Source: Pseudomonas sp.
GTDB lineage: Bacteria; Pseudomonadota; Gammaproteobacteria; Pseudomonadales; Pseudomonadaceae
DNA: 64,000 bases
Assembly (NCBI RefSeq): GCF_017744435.1
Contig: NZ_JAGIBG010000009.1
Location: forward strand, 1-64,000
Direction: 5' to 3'
Positions 56,190 to 64,000 of the stretch are shown here, in pieces. Every line of letters starts with the position of its first letter. The first letter of the stretch is position 1. The notes beneath the pieces are model-generated. The model searched no databases, was not told the DNA's origin, and saw nothing but the letters and a program-made list of their open reading frames with translations. The position numbers and the translations under genes are program-made.

Positions 56190-58079
56190 TCATCGACCGC
56201 GCAGGAATAGTTTGTCCAGGTCGTCCAGGCCCATCTGGGTCCAGGTCGGACGACCGTGGTTGCACTGGCCGCTGCGCTCGGTGTTTTCCATGTCGCGCAG
56301 CAGGGCGTTCATCTCGGGGATGGCCAGGCGCCGGTTGGCGCGCACGGCGCCGTGGCAGGCCATGGTGCCGAGCAGTTCGTTGAGGTGCGCCTGGATGCGG
56401 TCGCTGGTGCCATATTCCATCAGGTCGGCGAGCACGTCCTGGACCAGGCGATTGGCCTCGGCCTGCTTGAGCAGCGCCGGAATCTGGCGAATCGCCAGCG
56501 TCTCGGGGCCCAGGCGCTGCAGCTCGAAGCCCAGGCGTTGGAACCACTGGCCATGTTCCTCGGCACAATCGGCCTCGCGCTGGCTCAGCGCCAGGGTTTC
56601 TGGCACCAGCAGCGGTTGGCCGCTGAGGCCTTCGCTGGCCATGGCTACCTTGAGCCGCTCGTACATGATGCGCTCATGGGCCGCGTGCATGTCCACCAGC
56701 ACCAGGCCAACGGCGTTCTCGGCAAGGATGTAGATACCCTTCAGTTGCGCCAGGGCATAGCCCAGCGGCGGGATGTCACCCTGGCTTTCCGGCAGTGCCG
56801 AAGGCGCTGGCGCGCCCTCGTTCAGTGGCTTGTAGAACTCGCGGTAGACCGCCTGGGACTCGGCAGCCGGCAACGGCTGCGACGGGCGCGGCGTGTACTG
56901 GTACTGGTAGCCGGCGCCACTGCCACCATTGGAAATGGAATGCGGTGGCTGTTCGAGCACTGGCGAGGCCAGGCGCATCTCACCCTGGGGGCCGAACTCA
57001 CCGACCTGCTGGCCTGTCGGGCGAACCACTTCAGGTACGGCGGCAGGCGCAGCCAGTTGATCCTCCGGGCGCACGTCAGCCAGGGCACGGTGCAGCGTGC
57101 CATAGAGGAAGTCATGCACCGAGCGACCTTCGCGGAAGCGCACTTCGTGCTTGGTCGGGTGCACGTTGACGTCGACGCCATTCGGCTCGAGTTCGAGGAA
57201 CAGCACGAAGGTCGGGTGCCGGCCGTTGAACAGCACGTCGCGATAGGCTTGGCGCACGGCATGGGCGACCAGCTTGTCGCGCACCGCACGGCCGTTGACG
57301 AAGAAGTACTGCAGATCGGCCTGGCTGCGCGAGAACGTCGGCAGCCCGACCCAGCCCCACAGCCTCAGGCCATTGCGCTCGACGTCGATCGGCAGCGCCT
57401 GCTCCATGAAGCCTGGGCCGCAGATGGCGCCGACCCGCCGCGCACGGGCAGTTTCGTCATGCGCCTCATGCAGGCTGAGGATGCTCTTGCCGTTGTGGCG
57501 CAGGTGGAAGCCGACATCGAAGCGGGCCAGGGCCAGGCGGCGAATGACTTCCTGCAGGTGATCGAATTCGGTTTTTTCGGCCTTGAGGAACTTGCGTCGG
57601 GCCGGGGTATTGAAGAACAGGTCGCGCACTTCCACCGAGGTGCCGACCGGATGCGCGGCGGGTTGCACGCGCGGGGTCATGTCACGGCCTTCGGTCTCTA
57701 CCTGCCAGGCTTCGCCAGCGCTGGCAGTACGCGAAGTCAGGGTCAGGCGCGCCACCGAGCTGATCGATGCCAGCGCCTCACCCCGGAAGCCCAGGCTCAG
57801 AACGCCTTCAAGGTCTTCCAGTTCGCGAATCTTGCTGGTGGCGTGACGGGCCAGGGCCAGCGGCAGATCGTCGGCAGAAATGCCGCTGCCATCGTCACGT
57901 ACCCGCAGCAGTTTCACACCACCCTGCTCGACTTCCACATCGATGCGCCGGGCACCAGAGTCCAGGCTGTTTTCCAACAGTTCCTTGGCCACCGACGCCG
58001 GGCGCTCAACCACCTCGCCGGCGGCAATCTGGTTAGCCAGCCGCGGGCTGAGCAGCTGGATGCGCGACCCGCCACTCAT
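56190..58079 (-). CDS. mutL: DNA mismatch repair protein MutL
   Basis: A 629-residue GHKL ATPase: [39 protein letters not shown] and [13 protein letters not shown] are the N-terminal motifs; a Pro/Gln-rich linker (about 340-430) and the C-terminal dimerisation domain follow. The C-terminal domain contains DLMEYGT and the [11 protein letters not shown] region; Pseudomonas MutL usually has an endonuclease motif DQHAAHERI-like, seen here as [14 protein letters not shown]. It overlaps amiB by 4 nt. Confidence 0.96.
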   Translation of the reverse strand: MSGGSRIQLLSPRLANQIAAGEVVERPASVAKELLENSLDSGARRIDVEVEQGGVKLLRVRDDGSGISADDLPLALARHATSKIRELEDLEGVLSLGFRGEALASISSVARLTLTSRTASAGEAWQVETEGRDMTPRVQPAAHPVGTSVEVRDLFFNTPARRKFLKAEKTEFDHLQEVIRRLALARFDVGFHLRHNGKSILSLHEAHDETARARRVGAICGPGFMEQALPIDVERNGLRLWGWVGLPTFSRSQADLQYFFVNGRAVRDKLVAHAVRQAYRDVLFNGRHPTFVLFLELEPNGVDVNVHPTKHEVRFREGRSVHDFLYGTLHRALADVRPEDQLAAPAAVPEVVRPTGQQVGEFGPQGEMRLASPVLEQPPHSISNGGSGAGYQYQYTPRPSQPLPAAESQAVYREFYKPLNEGAPAPSALPESQGDIPPLGYALAQLKGIYILAENAVGLVLVDMHAAHERIMYERLKVAMASEGLSGQPLLVPETLALSQREADCAEEHGQWFQRLGFELQRLGPETLAIRQIPALLKQAEANRLVQDVLADLMEYGTSDRIQAHLNELLGTMACHGAVRANRRLAIPEMNALLRDMENTERSGQCNHGRPTWTQMGLDDLDKLFLRGR

Positions 58080-59506
58080 TGCGAAGCCAGTGTGGTAGCG
58101 GGGATATCGAGGTGCTGGCCGACCTTCAGCTCATCGGTCTTGAGGCTGTTGGTGCTGCGCAGGCTGGCCACGCTGACCTGGTAGCGCACGGCGAGCATCG
58201 CCAGGGTTTCGCCCGGACGCACGGTATGCTCACGCGGCCCCTGGGCAATCTTGCCGCTGTCACGCAGCCAGGCAATGTAGGTCCCAGGCGGCGGATTCTG
58301 CTGGAAGTACTGGCGCACGCCGGTATGAATCGAACGCGCCAATGCCTGCTGATGGCTGGCGGTGGCCAGCTTGGCCGCTTCGTTGTTGTTCGAGATGAAC
58401 CCGGTTTCAACGAGGATCGACGGGATATCCGGCGATTTCAGCACCATGAAGCCTGCTTGTTCCACCCGCTGCTTGTGCAGCGAGGTGACGCGCCCCATGT
58501 TGCCGAGCACCTTTTGCCCGACGTTCAGGCTGGAACTCAGCGTGGCGGTCATCGACAGGTCGAGCAGCACGCCCGCGAGCATGCGGTCCTTGTCGTCGAG
58601 GCTGACGTTGCCGGCACCACCGATCAGGTCGGAACGGTTTTCCGTGTCGGCCAGCCAGCGTGCGGTCTCGGACGTGGCGCCACGGTCGGACAGGGCGAAC
58701 ACCGAGGCGCCAAAGGCGGCGCGCGACGGTGCGGCGTCGGCGTGGATCGAGATGAACAGGTCGGCACCCTTCTTACGGGCGATCTCGGTGCGCTTGCGCA
58801 GCGGGATGAAGTAGTCACCGGTGCGGGTCAGCTCGGCGCGATAGCCCTTCTCGGTGTTGATCTGGCGCTGCAATTCCTTGGCGATCTGCAGCACGATGTC
58901 TTTCTCGTGCTGGCCGCGCGAGCCGGATGCGCCCGGGTCTTCACCGCCATGACCGGCATCGATGGCGACCACGATGTCGCGCTTGCCACTCGGCACGGGC
59001 GGCAGCTTGATTGCAGGCTGGGCCGGGGTCACCGGTACGGCTGGCGTGGTTGCAGGCGTCTGCACTGGCGTCGGCGGCGGGGTCGGCGCCGTGGCAGCGA
59101 CGGCGTCGGCCTCCTGGTCGTACAGATCGACCACCAGGCGGTTGCCGTACTGGGCATTGGGTGCCAGGGTGAAGCTCTTGGGCGTGACCGACTTCTTCAG
59201 GTCGACCACCACACGCAAGTCGGTAGGCGTACGTTGGGCCGAACGCACACTGCTGATCGGCGTATTCGCGGTCGACACGTTCAGCGGCGCGGCCAAGGTC
59301 GCGCCATTGATGTCGATCACCAGGCGATCGGGTGCACTGAGGGTGAAGACGCTATGCTGCACGGGGCCAGACAGATCGAAGACCAACCGCGTGTTGTCCG
59401 GCGCGCGCCACAAGCGCACGCTCTTGACTTGAGTGACGGCCAGAGCGTCAACGGTCACCGCTGTCAGCAGCAATCCAACGACAGCGACCAGTGCGCGTAT
59501 GCGCAT
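58076..59506 (-). CDS. amiB: N-acetylmuramoyl-L-alanine amidase AmiB-type
   Basis: A 476-residue periplasmic amidase that splits septal peptidoglycan. It has a signal peptide (residues 1-24), an AMIN domain (about 25-125), a Pro/Thr/Val linker, the Amidase_3 catalytic domain with zinc ligands in [26 protein letters not shown] and [10 protein letters not shown], and a C-terminal LysM ([19 protein letters not shown]). mutL follows with 4-nt overlap; tsaE precedes. Confidence 0.95.
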   Translation of the reverse strand: MRIRALVAVVGLLLTAVTVDALAVTQVKSVRLWRAPDNTRLVFDLSGPVQHSVFTLSAPDRLVIDINGATLAAPLNVSTANTPISSVRSAQRTPTDLRVVVDLKKSVTPKSFTLAPNAQYGNRLVVDLYDQEADAVAATAPTPPPTPVQTPATTPAVPVTPAQPAIKLPPVPSGKRDIVVAIDAGHGGEDPGASGSRGQHEKDIVLQIAKELQRQINTEKGYRAELTRTGDYFIPLRKRTEIARKKGADLFISIHADAAPSRAAFGASVFALSDRGATSETARWLADTENRSDLIGGAGNVSLDDKDRMLAGVLLDLSMTATLSSSLNVGQKVLGNMGRVTSLHKQRVEQAGFMVLKSPDIPSILVETGFISNNNEAAKLATASHQQALARSIHTGVRQYFQQNPPPGTYIAWLRDSGKIAQGPREHTVRPGETLAMLAVRYQVSVASLRSTNSLKTDELKVGQHLDIPATTLASQ

Positions 59507-59517
59507 ACCTACCCCAC

Positions 59518-59991
59518 TTACTGTTTATAGTGTTCGGCCAGTGCAGTGCACCAGGCCTCGCCGCGAGCCCCCTGCGGCGTAAGGTCAAGCGAGCGGCCGC
59601 TCGCTTGGGGGCTTATGGTAATGGTCAGGTCGGGCTTTGGCAAAACGCCCGCACCCTTTTGTGGCCATTCGAACAGGCACAGCGGATCGCCCTCGAAATA
59701 GTCACGAATGCCCATGAACTCCAGCTCTTCCGGGTCGACCAGACGATACAGGTCGAAATGGAAGGCGCGTATTTCACCGATTTCGTAGGGTTCTACCACG
59801 GTAAAAGTCGGACTTTTCACTGCACCAGTATGGCCCAGCCCACGGATCAAGCCACGCGAGAGCGTGGTCTTGCCCGCCCCCAGGTCGCCTTCCAGAAAAA
59901 TCACGCCACGACCGCCAGTCACCTCGGCCAGTTTTGCGCCGAAATCGACCGTGGCCGCTTCATCGGCCAGAAACAGGGTTAAGCCAGACAC
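59518..59991 (-). CDS. tsaE: tRNA threonylcarbamoyladenosine biosynthesis ATPase TsaE
   Basis: A 157-residue P-loop protein needed for t6A37 formation with TsaBCD. Walker A FLEGDLGAGKTTLSRGL, SPTFTVVEPYEI and FHFDLYRLVDPEELEFMGI are complete. The start codon is GTG at 59991, inside the end of nnrD (13-nt overlap). Confidence 0.94.
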   Translation of the reverse strand: MSGLTLFLADEAATVDFGAKLAEVTGGRGVIFLEGDLGAGKTTLSRGLIRGLGHTGAVKSPTFTVVEPYEIGEIRAFHFDLYRLVDPEELEFMGIRDYFEGDPLCLFEWPQKGAGVLPKPDLTITISPQASGRSLDLTPQGARGEAWCTALAEHYKQ

Positions 59992-60839
59992 GCAGAATGC
60001 TCCTCCAACAACTCACGAATGACCGGCGCCAGATCACTGGCTGCCAGGCCTCTACCTTTGACGCCCAGGCGCTCCCCTGCACAGGCGTGCAGCCATACGC
60101 CCAGGCCAGCCGCGCTCCAGGCATCCAGCCCCTGGGCCAGCAACGCCGCCAGCACGCCGGTCAGCACGTCGCCCAGCCCTGCACCGGCCATCGCCGGGTG
60201 CCCCCGCTCGCACAGCGCCAGCCGGCCGGTGGGGTCTGCCACCAGGGTGCCGGCGCCCTTGAGCACGCAGACGCTGGCATAGCGGCGTGCCAGCTTGCGC
60301 GCCGCCCCTGGGCGATCGGCCTGCACGGCCTCGGTGGATATGCCCAACAGCCGCGCCGCCTCCCCCGGATGCGGGGTGAGGATGCTGCCACTGGGTAGCG
60401 CCAGTGGCGTGCGGGCCAGCAGGTTCAGGGCGTCGGCATCCCACACCTGCGGCCGCTCGGCGTTGGCCACCGCTGACAGCAGGCTACGGCCCCAGGCGGC
60501 TTGCCCCAGGCCGGGGCCCACCACCAGCACCGAGGCACGCTCCAGCACACCAATCAACTGATTGGCCGACTCGACCCCCAGGCACATGGTTTCCGGCATG
60601 CGCGCCAGCCCGGCCACTACGTGCTCCGGGCGCGTCGCCACGCTGACCTGCCCGGCACCGCAGCGCAGCGCAGCCTCGGCACTGAGCAGCACGGCGCCGC
60701 CAGTGCCCAGGTCGCCACCGACGACCAGCACATGGCCGAAGTCGCCTTTATGGGCATGCGCATGACGCGCCGGCAGGCGTGCGACGGTCACGCTGCTGAG
60801 CAGTTGCGGGGCATTGCTGGGATGTTTGGTCTGCGGCAT
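59979..60839 (-). CDS. nnrD: ADP-dependent NAD(P)H-hydrate dehydratase (NnrD only)
   Basis: A 286-residue ribokinase-like dehydratase that repairs hydrated NAD(P)H. HKGDFGHVLVVGGDLGTGGAVLLSAEAALRCGAGQVSVATRP, VWDADALNLLA, LTPHPGEAARLL and HPAMAGAGLGDVLTGVLAALLAQG are diagnostic. E. coli YjeF carries an N-terminal epimerase (NnrE) domain; it is absent here, and a frame extension upstream to 60989 shows no such domain. GGAG lies 13 nt before the ATG. Divergent from queG by 64 bp. Confidence 0.92.
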   Translation of the reverse strand: MPQTKHPSNAPQLLSSVTVARLPARHAHAHKGDFGHVLVVGGDLGTGGAVLLSAEAALRCGAGQVSVATRPEHVVAGLARMPETMCLGVESANQLIGVLERASVLVVGPGLGQAAWGRSLLSAVANAERPQVWDADALNLLARTPLALPSGSILTPHPGEAARLLGISTEAVQADRPGAARKLARRYASVCVLKGAGTLVADPTGRLALCERGHPAMAGAGLGDVLTGVLAALLAQGLDAWSAAGLGVWLHACAGERLGVKGRGLAASDLAPVIRELLEEHSACLA

Positions 60840-60903
60840 GGGGTCAAAGGCTCCAATGTCTGGCAGAATTATACGCACCTGAGCCCGTATTGCCTGCCCA
60901 TCC

Positions 60904-61968
60904 ATGTCCGCCTGTACGCCTGACCTCACCCAACTGGCCCAATCCATCAAGATCTGGGGCCAAGAACTCGGTTTTGCCCACGTCGGCATCGCCGGTGTCG
61001 ACCTTGGCGAACACGAACAGCACCTGCAACGCTGGCTTGAGGCCGGCTACCAGGGTGAAATGGAGTACCTCGGCGCCCATGGCAGCAAACGCGCCCACCC
61101 CGACCAGTTGATTCCCGGCACGGTGCGCGTGGTCTCGCTGCGCATGGACTACCTGCCCGGCGACACGCAGATGGCGCAACGCCTGGCCCAGCCGGAAAAA
61201 GCCTACGTGTCGCGCTACGCCCTGGGCCGCGACTACCACAAGCTGGTGCGCAAGCGCGTGCAGTTCCTGGCGGACCGCATCCAGGAAGCGATCGGCCCGT
61301 TCGGCTACCGCGCCTTCGTCGACAGCGCCCCGGTGCTGGAGAAGGCCCTTGCCGAGCAAGCCGGGCTGGGCTGGATCGGCAAGAATACCCTGCTGCTCAA
61401 CCGCAAGGCCGGCAGCTACTTCTTCCTGGCCGAACTGTTCGTCGACCTGCCGCTGCCGGTGGACGAGGCGCATACCAGCGAACACTGCGGGCGCTGCCAG
61501 GCGTGCCTGGACATCTGCCCGACCCAGGCGTTCGTCGGGCCGTATGTACTGGATGCGCGGCGTTGCATCTCCTACCTGACCATCGAGTTACGCGGGCCTA
61601 TTCCGGTCGAATTGCGTTCAATGATGGGCAATCGCGTGTTTGGCTGCGATGACTGTCAGATCGTCTGCCCCTGGAACCGCTTTGCCAATCACAGCAAGGA
61701 GCAGGACTTCCAGCCACGGCATGGGTTGGAAAATGCCGAGCTGGCTGAAATGTTCCTGTGGGACGAGCGCACCTTCCTGCGCAAGACCGAGGGTGGGCCG
61801 TTGCGGCGGGCGGGGTATGAGCGGTTCTTGCGCAACCTGGCCGTGGGGCTGGGTAATGCGCCTTCGACGATCCCGGTGATCGAGGCATTGAAGGCCCGGC
61901 GGGAAGATGAGTCGGAACTGGTACGCGAGCACGTGGAGTGGGCGCTGGCCCGGCACGGCGTCCTATAG
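60904..61968 (+). CDS. queG: Epoxyqueuosine reductase QueG
   Basis: A 354-residue cobalamin- and Fe-S-dependent enzyme for the last step of queuosine synthesis in tRNA. The N-terminal part (LGFAHVGIAGVDLGEHEQHLQRWLEAGYQGEMEYL), RYALGRDYHKLVRKR, and two 4Fe-4S motifs (CGRCQACLDICPTQAF and CDDCQIVCPWN) are intact. The TAG stop lies in the edge of a REP element. Confidence 0.96.
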   Translation: MSACTPDLTQLAQSIKIWGQELGFAHVGIAGVDLGEHEQHLQRWLEAGYQGEMEYLGAHGSKRAHPDQLIPGTVRVVSLRMDYLPGDTQMAQRLAQPEKAYVSRYALGRDYHKLVRKRVQFLADRIQEAIGPFGYRAFVDSAPVLEKALAEQAGLGWIGKNTLLLNRKAGSYFFLAELFVDLPLPVDEAHTSEHCGRCQACLDICPTQAFVGPYVLDARRCISYLTIELRGPIPVELRSMMGNRVFGCDDCQIVCPWNRFANHSKEQDFQPRHGLENAELAEMFLWDERTFLRKTEGGPLRRAGYERFLRNLAVGLGNAPSTIPVIEALKARREDESELVREHVEWALARHGVL

Positions 61969-62051
61969 GAGCGGGCTTGCCCGCGAAGAAGACAGCGCGG
62001 TGTATGGCACCGGCTCTGCCGGTGTTCGCGGGCAAGCCCGCTCCCACAGAG
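61963..62051. repeat. Inverted REP pair overlapping queG stop
   Basis: Two REP halves (61963-61989 and 62023-62051) of the gcgggcttgcccgc and gcgggcaagcccgc type flank a GCACCGGC-TCT-GCCGGTG hairpin. The left copy includes the queG stop codon (61966-61968). Confidence 0.88.
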
Positions 62052-62076
62052 AATGCGGAGCGCCTGGATACAGGGA

Positions 62077-62688
62077 TTATTGCTGGTCGTTGTAGTGGAA
62101 CTTGGGCATTTCCCAATGGAAACGGATCGCCAGCAAGCGCACCAGGAAGCCACCGAACAAGGTCAGCAGCATCGCCTGCTCCGCTGGTAGCTTGAAGTAC
62201 ACGCAGCCCAGATAGAACCAGGCCGCCGCGAACGACACGCTGGCATACAGCTCGCGACGGAACACCAGCGGGATGTCGTTGCAGAAGATATCCCGCAGGA
62301 TCCCGCCAAACACCCCGGTGATCACCCCGCTGATCGATGCCACCAGCATGCCCTGCCCCATCTCCAGCGCAGTCATGCAGCCAATCAAGGTAAAGGCCAC
62401 CAGGCCCAGGGCATCCAGCACCAGGAACAGCGAACGCAAACGGCGCATCATCGGCGCGATGAAAATCGTCAGGAGCGCGGCGCAGCTGGTCAATACCAGG
62501 TATTCCGGGTGCTTCACCCAAGTCAGCGGGTAATGCCCAAGCAGCACGTCGCGCACCGAGCCGCCACCCAGGGCGGTCACACAGGCGATCAGCACCACGC
62601 CAAACCAGTCCATGCCGCGGCGGCCGGCAGACAGGGCGCCGGTCATGGCTTCGGCAGTAATGGCGATCAGGTAGAGCATCAACAACAT
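62077..62688 (-). CDS. TRIC-type (UPF0126/YadS-like) cation-channel family protein
   Basis: A 203-residue membrane protein with seven helices and an internal duplication. GALSAGRRGMDWFGVVLIACVTALGGGSVRDVLLG and GVITGVFGGILRDIFCNDIPLVFRRELYA are the two repeat motifs of the prokaryotic TRIC family, shown in homologues to form K+ channels. The ATG at 62688 is chosen because upstream sequence is non-hydrophobic and unlike the family. It stands alone between queG and orn. Confidence 0.85.
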   Translation of the reverse strand: MLLMLYLIAITAEAMTGALSAGRRGMDWFGVVLIACVTALGGGSVRDVLLGHYPLTWVKHPEYLVLTSCAALLTIFIAPMMRRLRSLFLVLDALGLVAFTLIGCMTALEMGQGMLVASISGVITGVFGGILRDIFCNDIPLVFRRELYASVSFAAAWFYLGCVYFKLPAEQAMLLTLFGGFLVRLLAIRFHWEMPKFHYNDQQ

Positions 62689-62779
62689 GGCGCGGGTCCG
62701 TGCGGGAAAGGCGCGCAGTCTAACCAGTTGCCTGAGGCACCAAAAGAGGGCGCGAGCACAATATCTGCGCCCTTTCGGC

Positions 62780-63322
62780 TCACACCTTGATGAAATGCTC
62801 GCGGTAGTGACGCAGTTCGGCGATCGACTCGCGGATATCGTCCAGCGCCAGGTGGGTGCTGCCCTTCTTGAAGCTGTCACGCACATCCGGCGCCCAGCGT
62901 GCCGCCAGCTCTTTCAGGGTGGAGACATCGAGGTTGCGATAGTGGAAGTAGTTTTCCAGGCCGCGCATGTGCCGATAGAGGAAGCGACGATCCTGGCAGA
63001 TGCTGTTGCCGCAGATCGGCGACTTGCCTTTTGGCACCCACTGCTCGAGGAAGGCGATGGTCTGCGCTTCGGCTTCGGCCATGCTGATCTTGCTGTCACG
63101 CACGCGCTGGGTCAGGCCCGAGGCGCCGTGGGTGCGGGTGTTCCACTCGTCCATGCGCGCCAGCACTTCGTCACTGTGGTGGATGGCGATCACCGGGCCT
63201 TCGGCCAGGGTGTTGAGCTCGCTGTCGGTGACGATGGTGGCCATCTCGATGATGACGTCGTGGTCCGGATCCAGGCCGGTCATTTCCAGATCGATCCAGA
63301 TCAGGTTCTGTGGGTTCTGCAT
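62780..63322 (-). CDS. orn: Oligoribonuclease
   Basis: A 180-residue DEDDh 3'-5' exoribonuclease degrading di- to pentaribonucleotides such as pGpG. The acidic motifs [29 protein letters not shown] and [11 protein letters not shown] are complete. GAGGAG precedes the ATG at 63322. It is divergent from rsgA, the usual order in Gammaproteobacteria. Confidence 0.97.
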   Translation of the reverse strand: MQNPQNLIWIDLEMTGLDPDHDVIIEMATIVTDSELNTLAEGPVIAIHHSDEVLARMDEWNTRTHGASGLTQRVRDSKISMAEAEAQTIAFLEQWVPKGKSPICGNSICQDRRFLYRHMRGLENYFHYRNLDVSTLKELAARWAPDVRDSFKKGSTHLALDDIRESIAELRHYREHFIKV

Positions 63323-63463
63323 GAAGGGGCTCCTCGTATAGGCCGTCATATTAGCCTAGCGACGCCGGCCTGCGCATGCGCGGCGCAAAGGTAACCAGAA
63401 TGGTCAGTGAGCTGGCGTGCTAAACTGCCTGCCGTTTTCAACTTGCCCCACCTTGGAAGGTCC

Positions 63464-64000
63464 ATGGCCAAACGCCAGCTCAATCGTCGCCAGAACTGGC
63501 GTATCGAAAAAATCCAGAACGAACGCGCCGCTCGCGCCGCCAAACGCGAACAGCACGTGCTGCAGGAGCTGGAGGGCGGCGACCTGGGGCCGGAACAGTT
63601 GGGCCTGGTGATTGCCCACTTCGGCGTGCAGGTCGAGGTGGAAGCCCAGGACGGCGAAGCCGCCGGCCAGGTATTCCGCTGCCACCTGCGGGCCAACCTG
63701 CCGGCGCTGGTCACGGGCGACCGAGTGGTTTGGCGGGCCGGCAACCAGGGCATCGGCGTGATCGTCGCGCAGATGCCGCGAAGCACCGAGTTGTGCCGGC
63801 CGAACAACCACGGTCAGCTCAAGCCGGTCGCGGCCAACGTCGACCTGATCGTGATCGTCTTCGCCCCGGCACCGGAGCCACACCCGAACCTGATCGACCG
63901 TTACCTGGTGGCCGCCGAGCACGCCGGCATTCGCCCGCTGTTGTTGCTGAACAAGGCCGACCTGATCGACGAAGAAAACGGCCCGGGCCTGCACGCACTG
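63464..64000 (+). CDS. rsgA: Ribosome small-subunit-dependent GTPase A (5' part)
   Basis: The first 179 codons of RsgA/YjeQ, running off the right end. It begins [22 protein letters not shown] with GGAAGG upstream. The N-terminal OB domain ([39 protein letters not shown]) is followed by the start of the circularly permuted GTPase with [12 protein letters not shown] as G4. The G1 and zinc domains lie outside the window. RsgA helps mature the 30S subunit. Confidence 0.96.
   Translation, partial: MAKRQLNRRQNWRIEKIQNERAARAAKREQHVLQELEGGDLGPEQLGLVIAHFGVQVEVEAQDGEAAGQVFRCHLRANLPALVTGDRVVWRAGNQGIGVIVAQMPRSTELCRPNNHGQLKPVAANVDLIVIVFAPAPEPHPNLIDRYLVAAEHAGIRPLLLLNKADLIDEENGPGLHAL

Noticed and set aside
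60840..60989. Upstream extension of nnrD as a remnant NnrE domain
   Set aside because: The 50 extra codons overlap the queG start on the other strand and show no epimerase motif.

Overview
The window is a gene-dense, GC-rich chromosomal segment from a fluorescent Pseudomonas, most likely of the P. putida group. Evidence: about ten intergenic copies of the roughly 35-bp P. putida-type REP element (core gcgggc..gcccgctcccaca), very Pseudomonas-like proteins (azurin, BraC-type transporter, two-repeat PsiF, YgiQ, MutL, RNase R), and a gene order (urtABCDE ... bra operon ... pncB-nadE-azu ... dnaB-rplI-rpsRF ... rnr-tRNA-Leu ... purA-hisZ-hflCKX-hfq-miaA-mutL-amiB-tsaE ... queG-orn-rsgA) that matches what I recall of P. 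putida chromosomes. No prophage, insertion sequence, integrase, CRISPR array or plasmid gene was seen. This is mostly core genome.

Layout. 1-9.6 kb: a CycA-type amino-acid permease, a secreted zinc-metalloprotease lipoprotein of unlike base composition (a likely insertion), and the urea ABC transporter urtABCDE followed by a GNAT acetyltransferase. 9.6-17.6 kb: chaperone genes (cbpM, cbpA, an HSC70-like yegD homologue), an AI-2E family permease, PsiF, an AraC regulator divergent from an EamA exporter, a lipase, osmE and a ferritin-like protein. 17.6-23.3 kb: an AsmA protein, a secreted protein made of six 15-residue repeats, a TetR/FabR-like regulator, an AGE-family epimerase and a short-chain dehydrogenase. 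23.3-29.0 kb: a non-coding region rich in DnaA boxes and the five-gene branched-chain amino-acid transporter. 29.4-32.9 kb: NAD salvage (pncB-nadE), azurin, a candidate 29-codon leader ORF and a LOG-family hydrolase. 33-43 kb: ygiQ, dnaB, the rpsF-rpsR-DUF2232-rplI operon, rlmB, rnr and tRNA-Leu(CAG). 43-48.4 kb: a binding protein and permease of an iron-type ABC importer without an ATPase gene, a DUF2867 protein and a chemoreceptor. 48.5-64 kb: purA-hisZ, the hfq-hfl group, miaA-mutL-amiB-tsaE-nnrD, divergent queG, a TRIC-type membrane protein, orn, and the 5' part of rsgA running off the end.

How it works together. Two nitrogen-source transporters (urea and branched-chain amino acids) carry nearly identical sigma-54 promoter cores (GGCACGGCCCTTGCT), and the bra one also has a good NtrC-like site upstream, so both are probably nitrogen-limitation genes. 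The right half is a housekeeping block for replication, translation, RNA decay, tRNA modification, mismatch repair and NAD(P) maintenance.

The signals most worth a second look are the DnaA-box cluster at 23468-23878, the repeat protein at 20053-20505, the sigma-54/NtrC architecture, the metalloprotease insertion, and the short ORF with dyads between azurin and LOG. I did not find a clearly new multi-gene system. Start codons were chosen by ribosome-binding site, family alignment from memory and neighbour overlap; no database search was possible.
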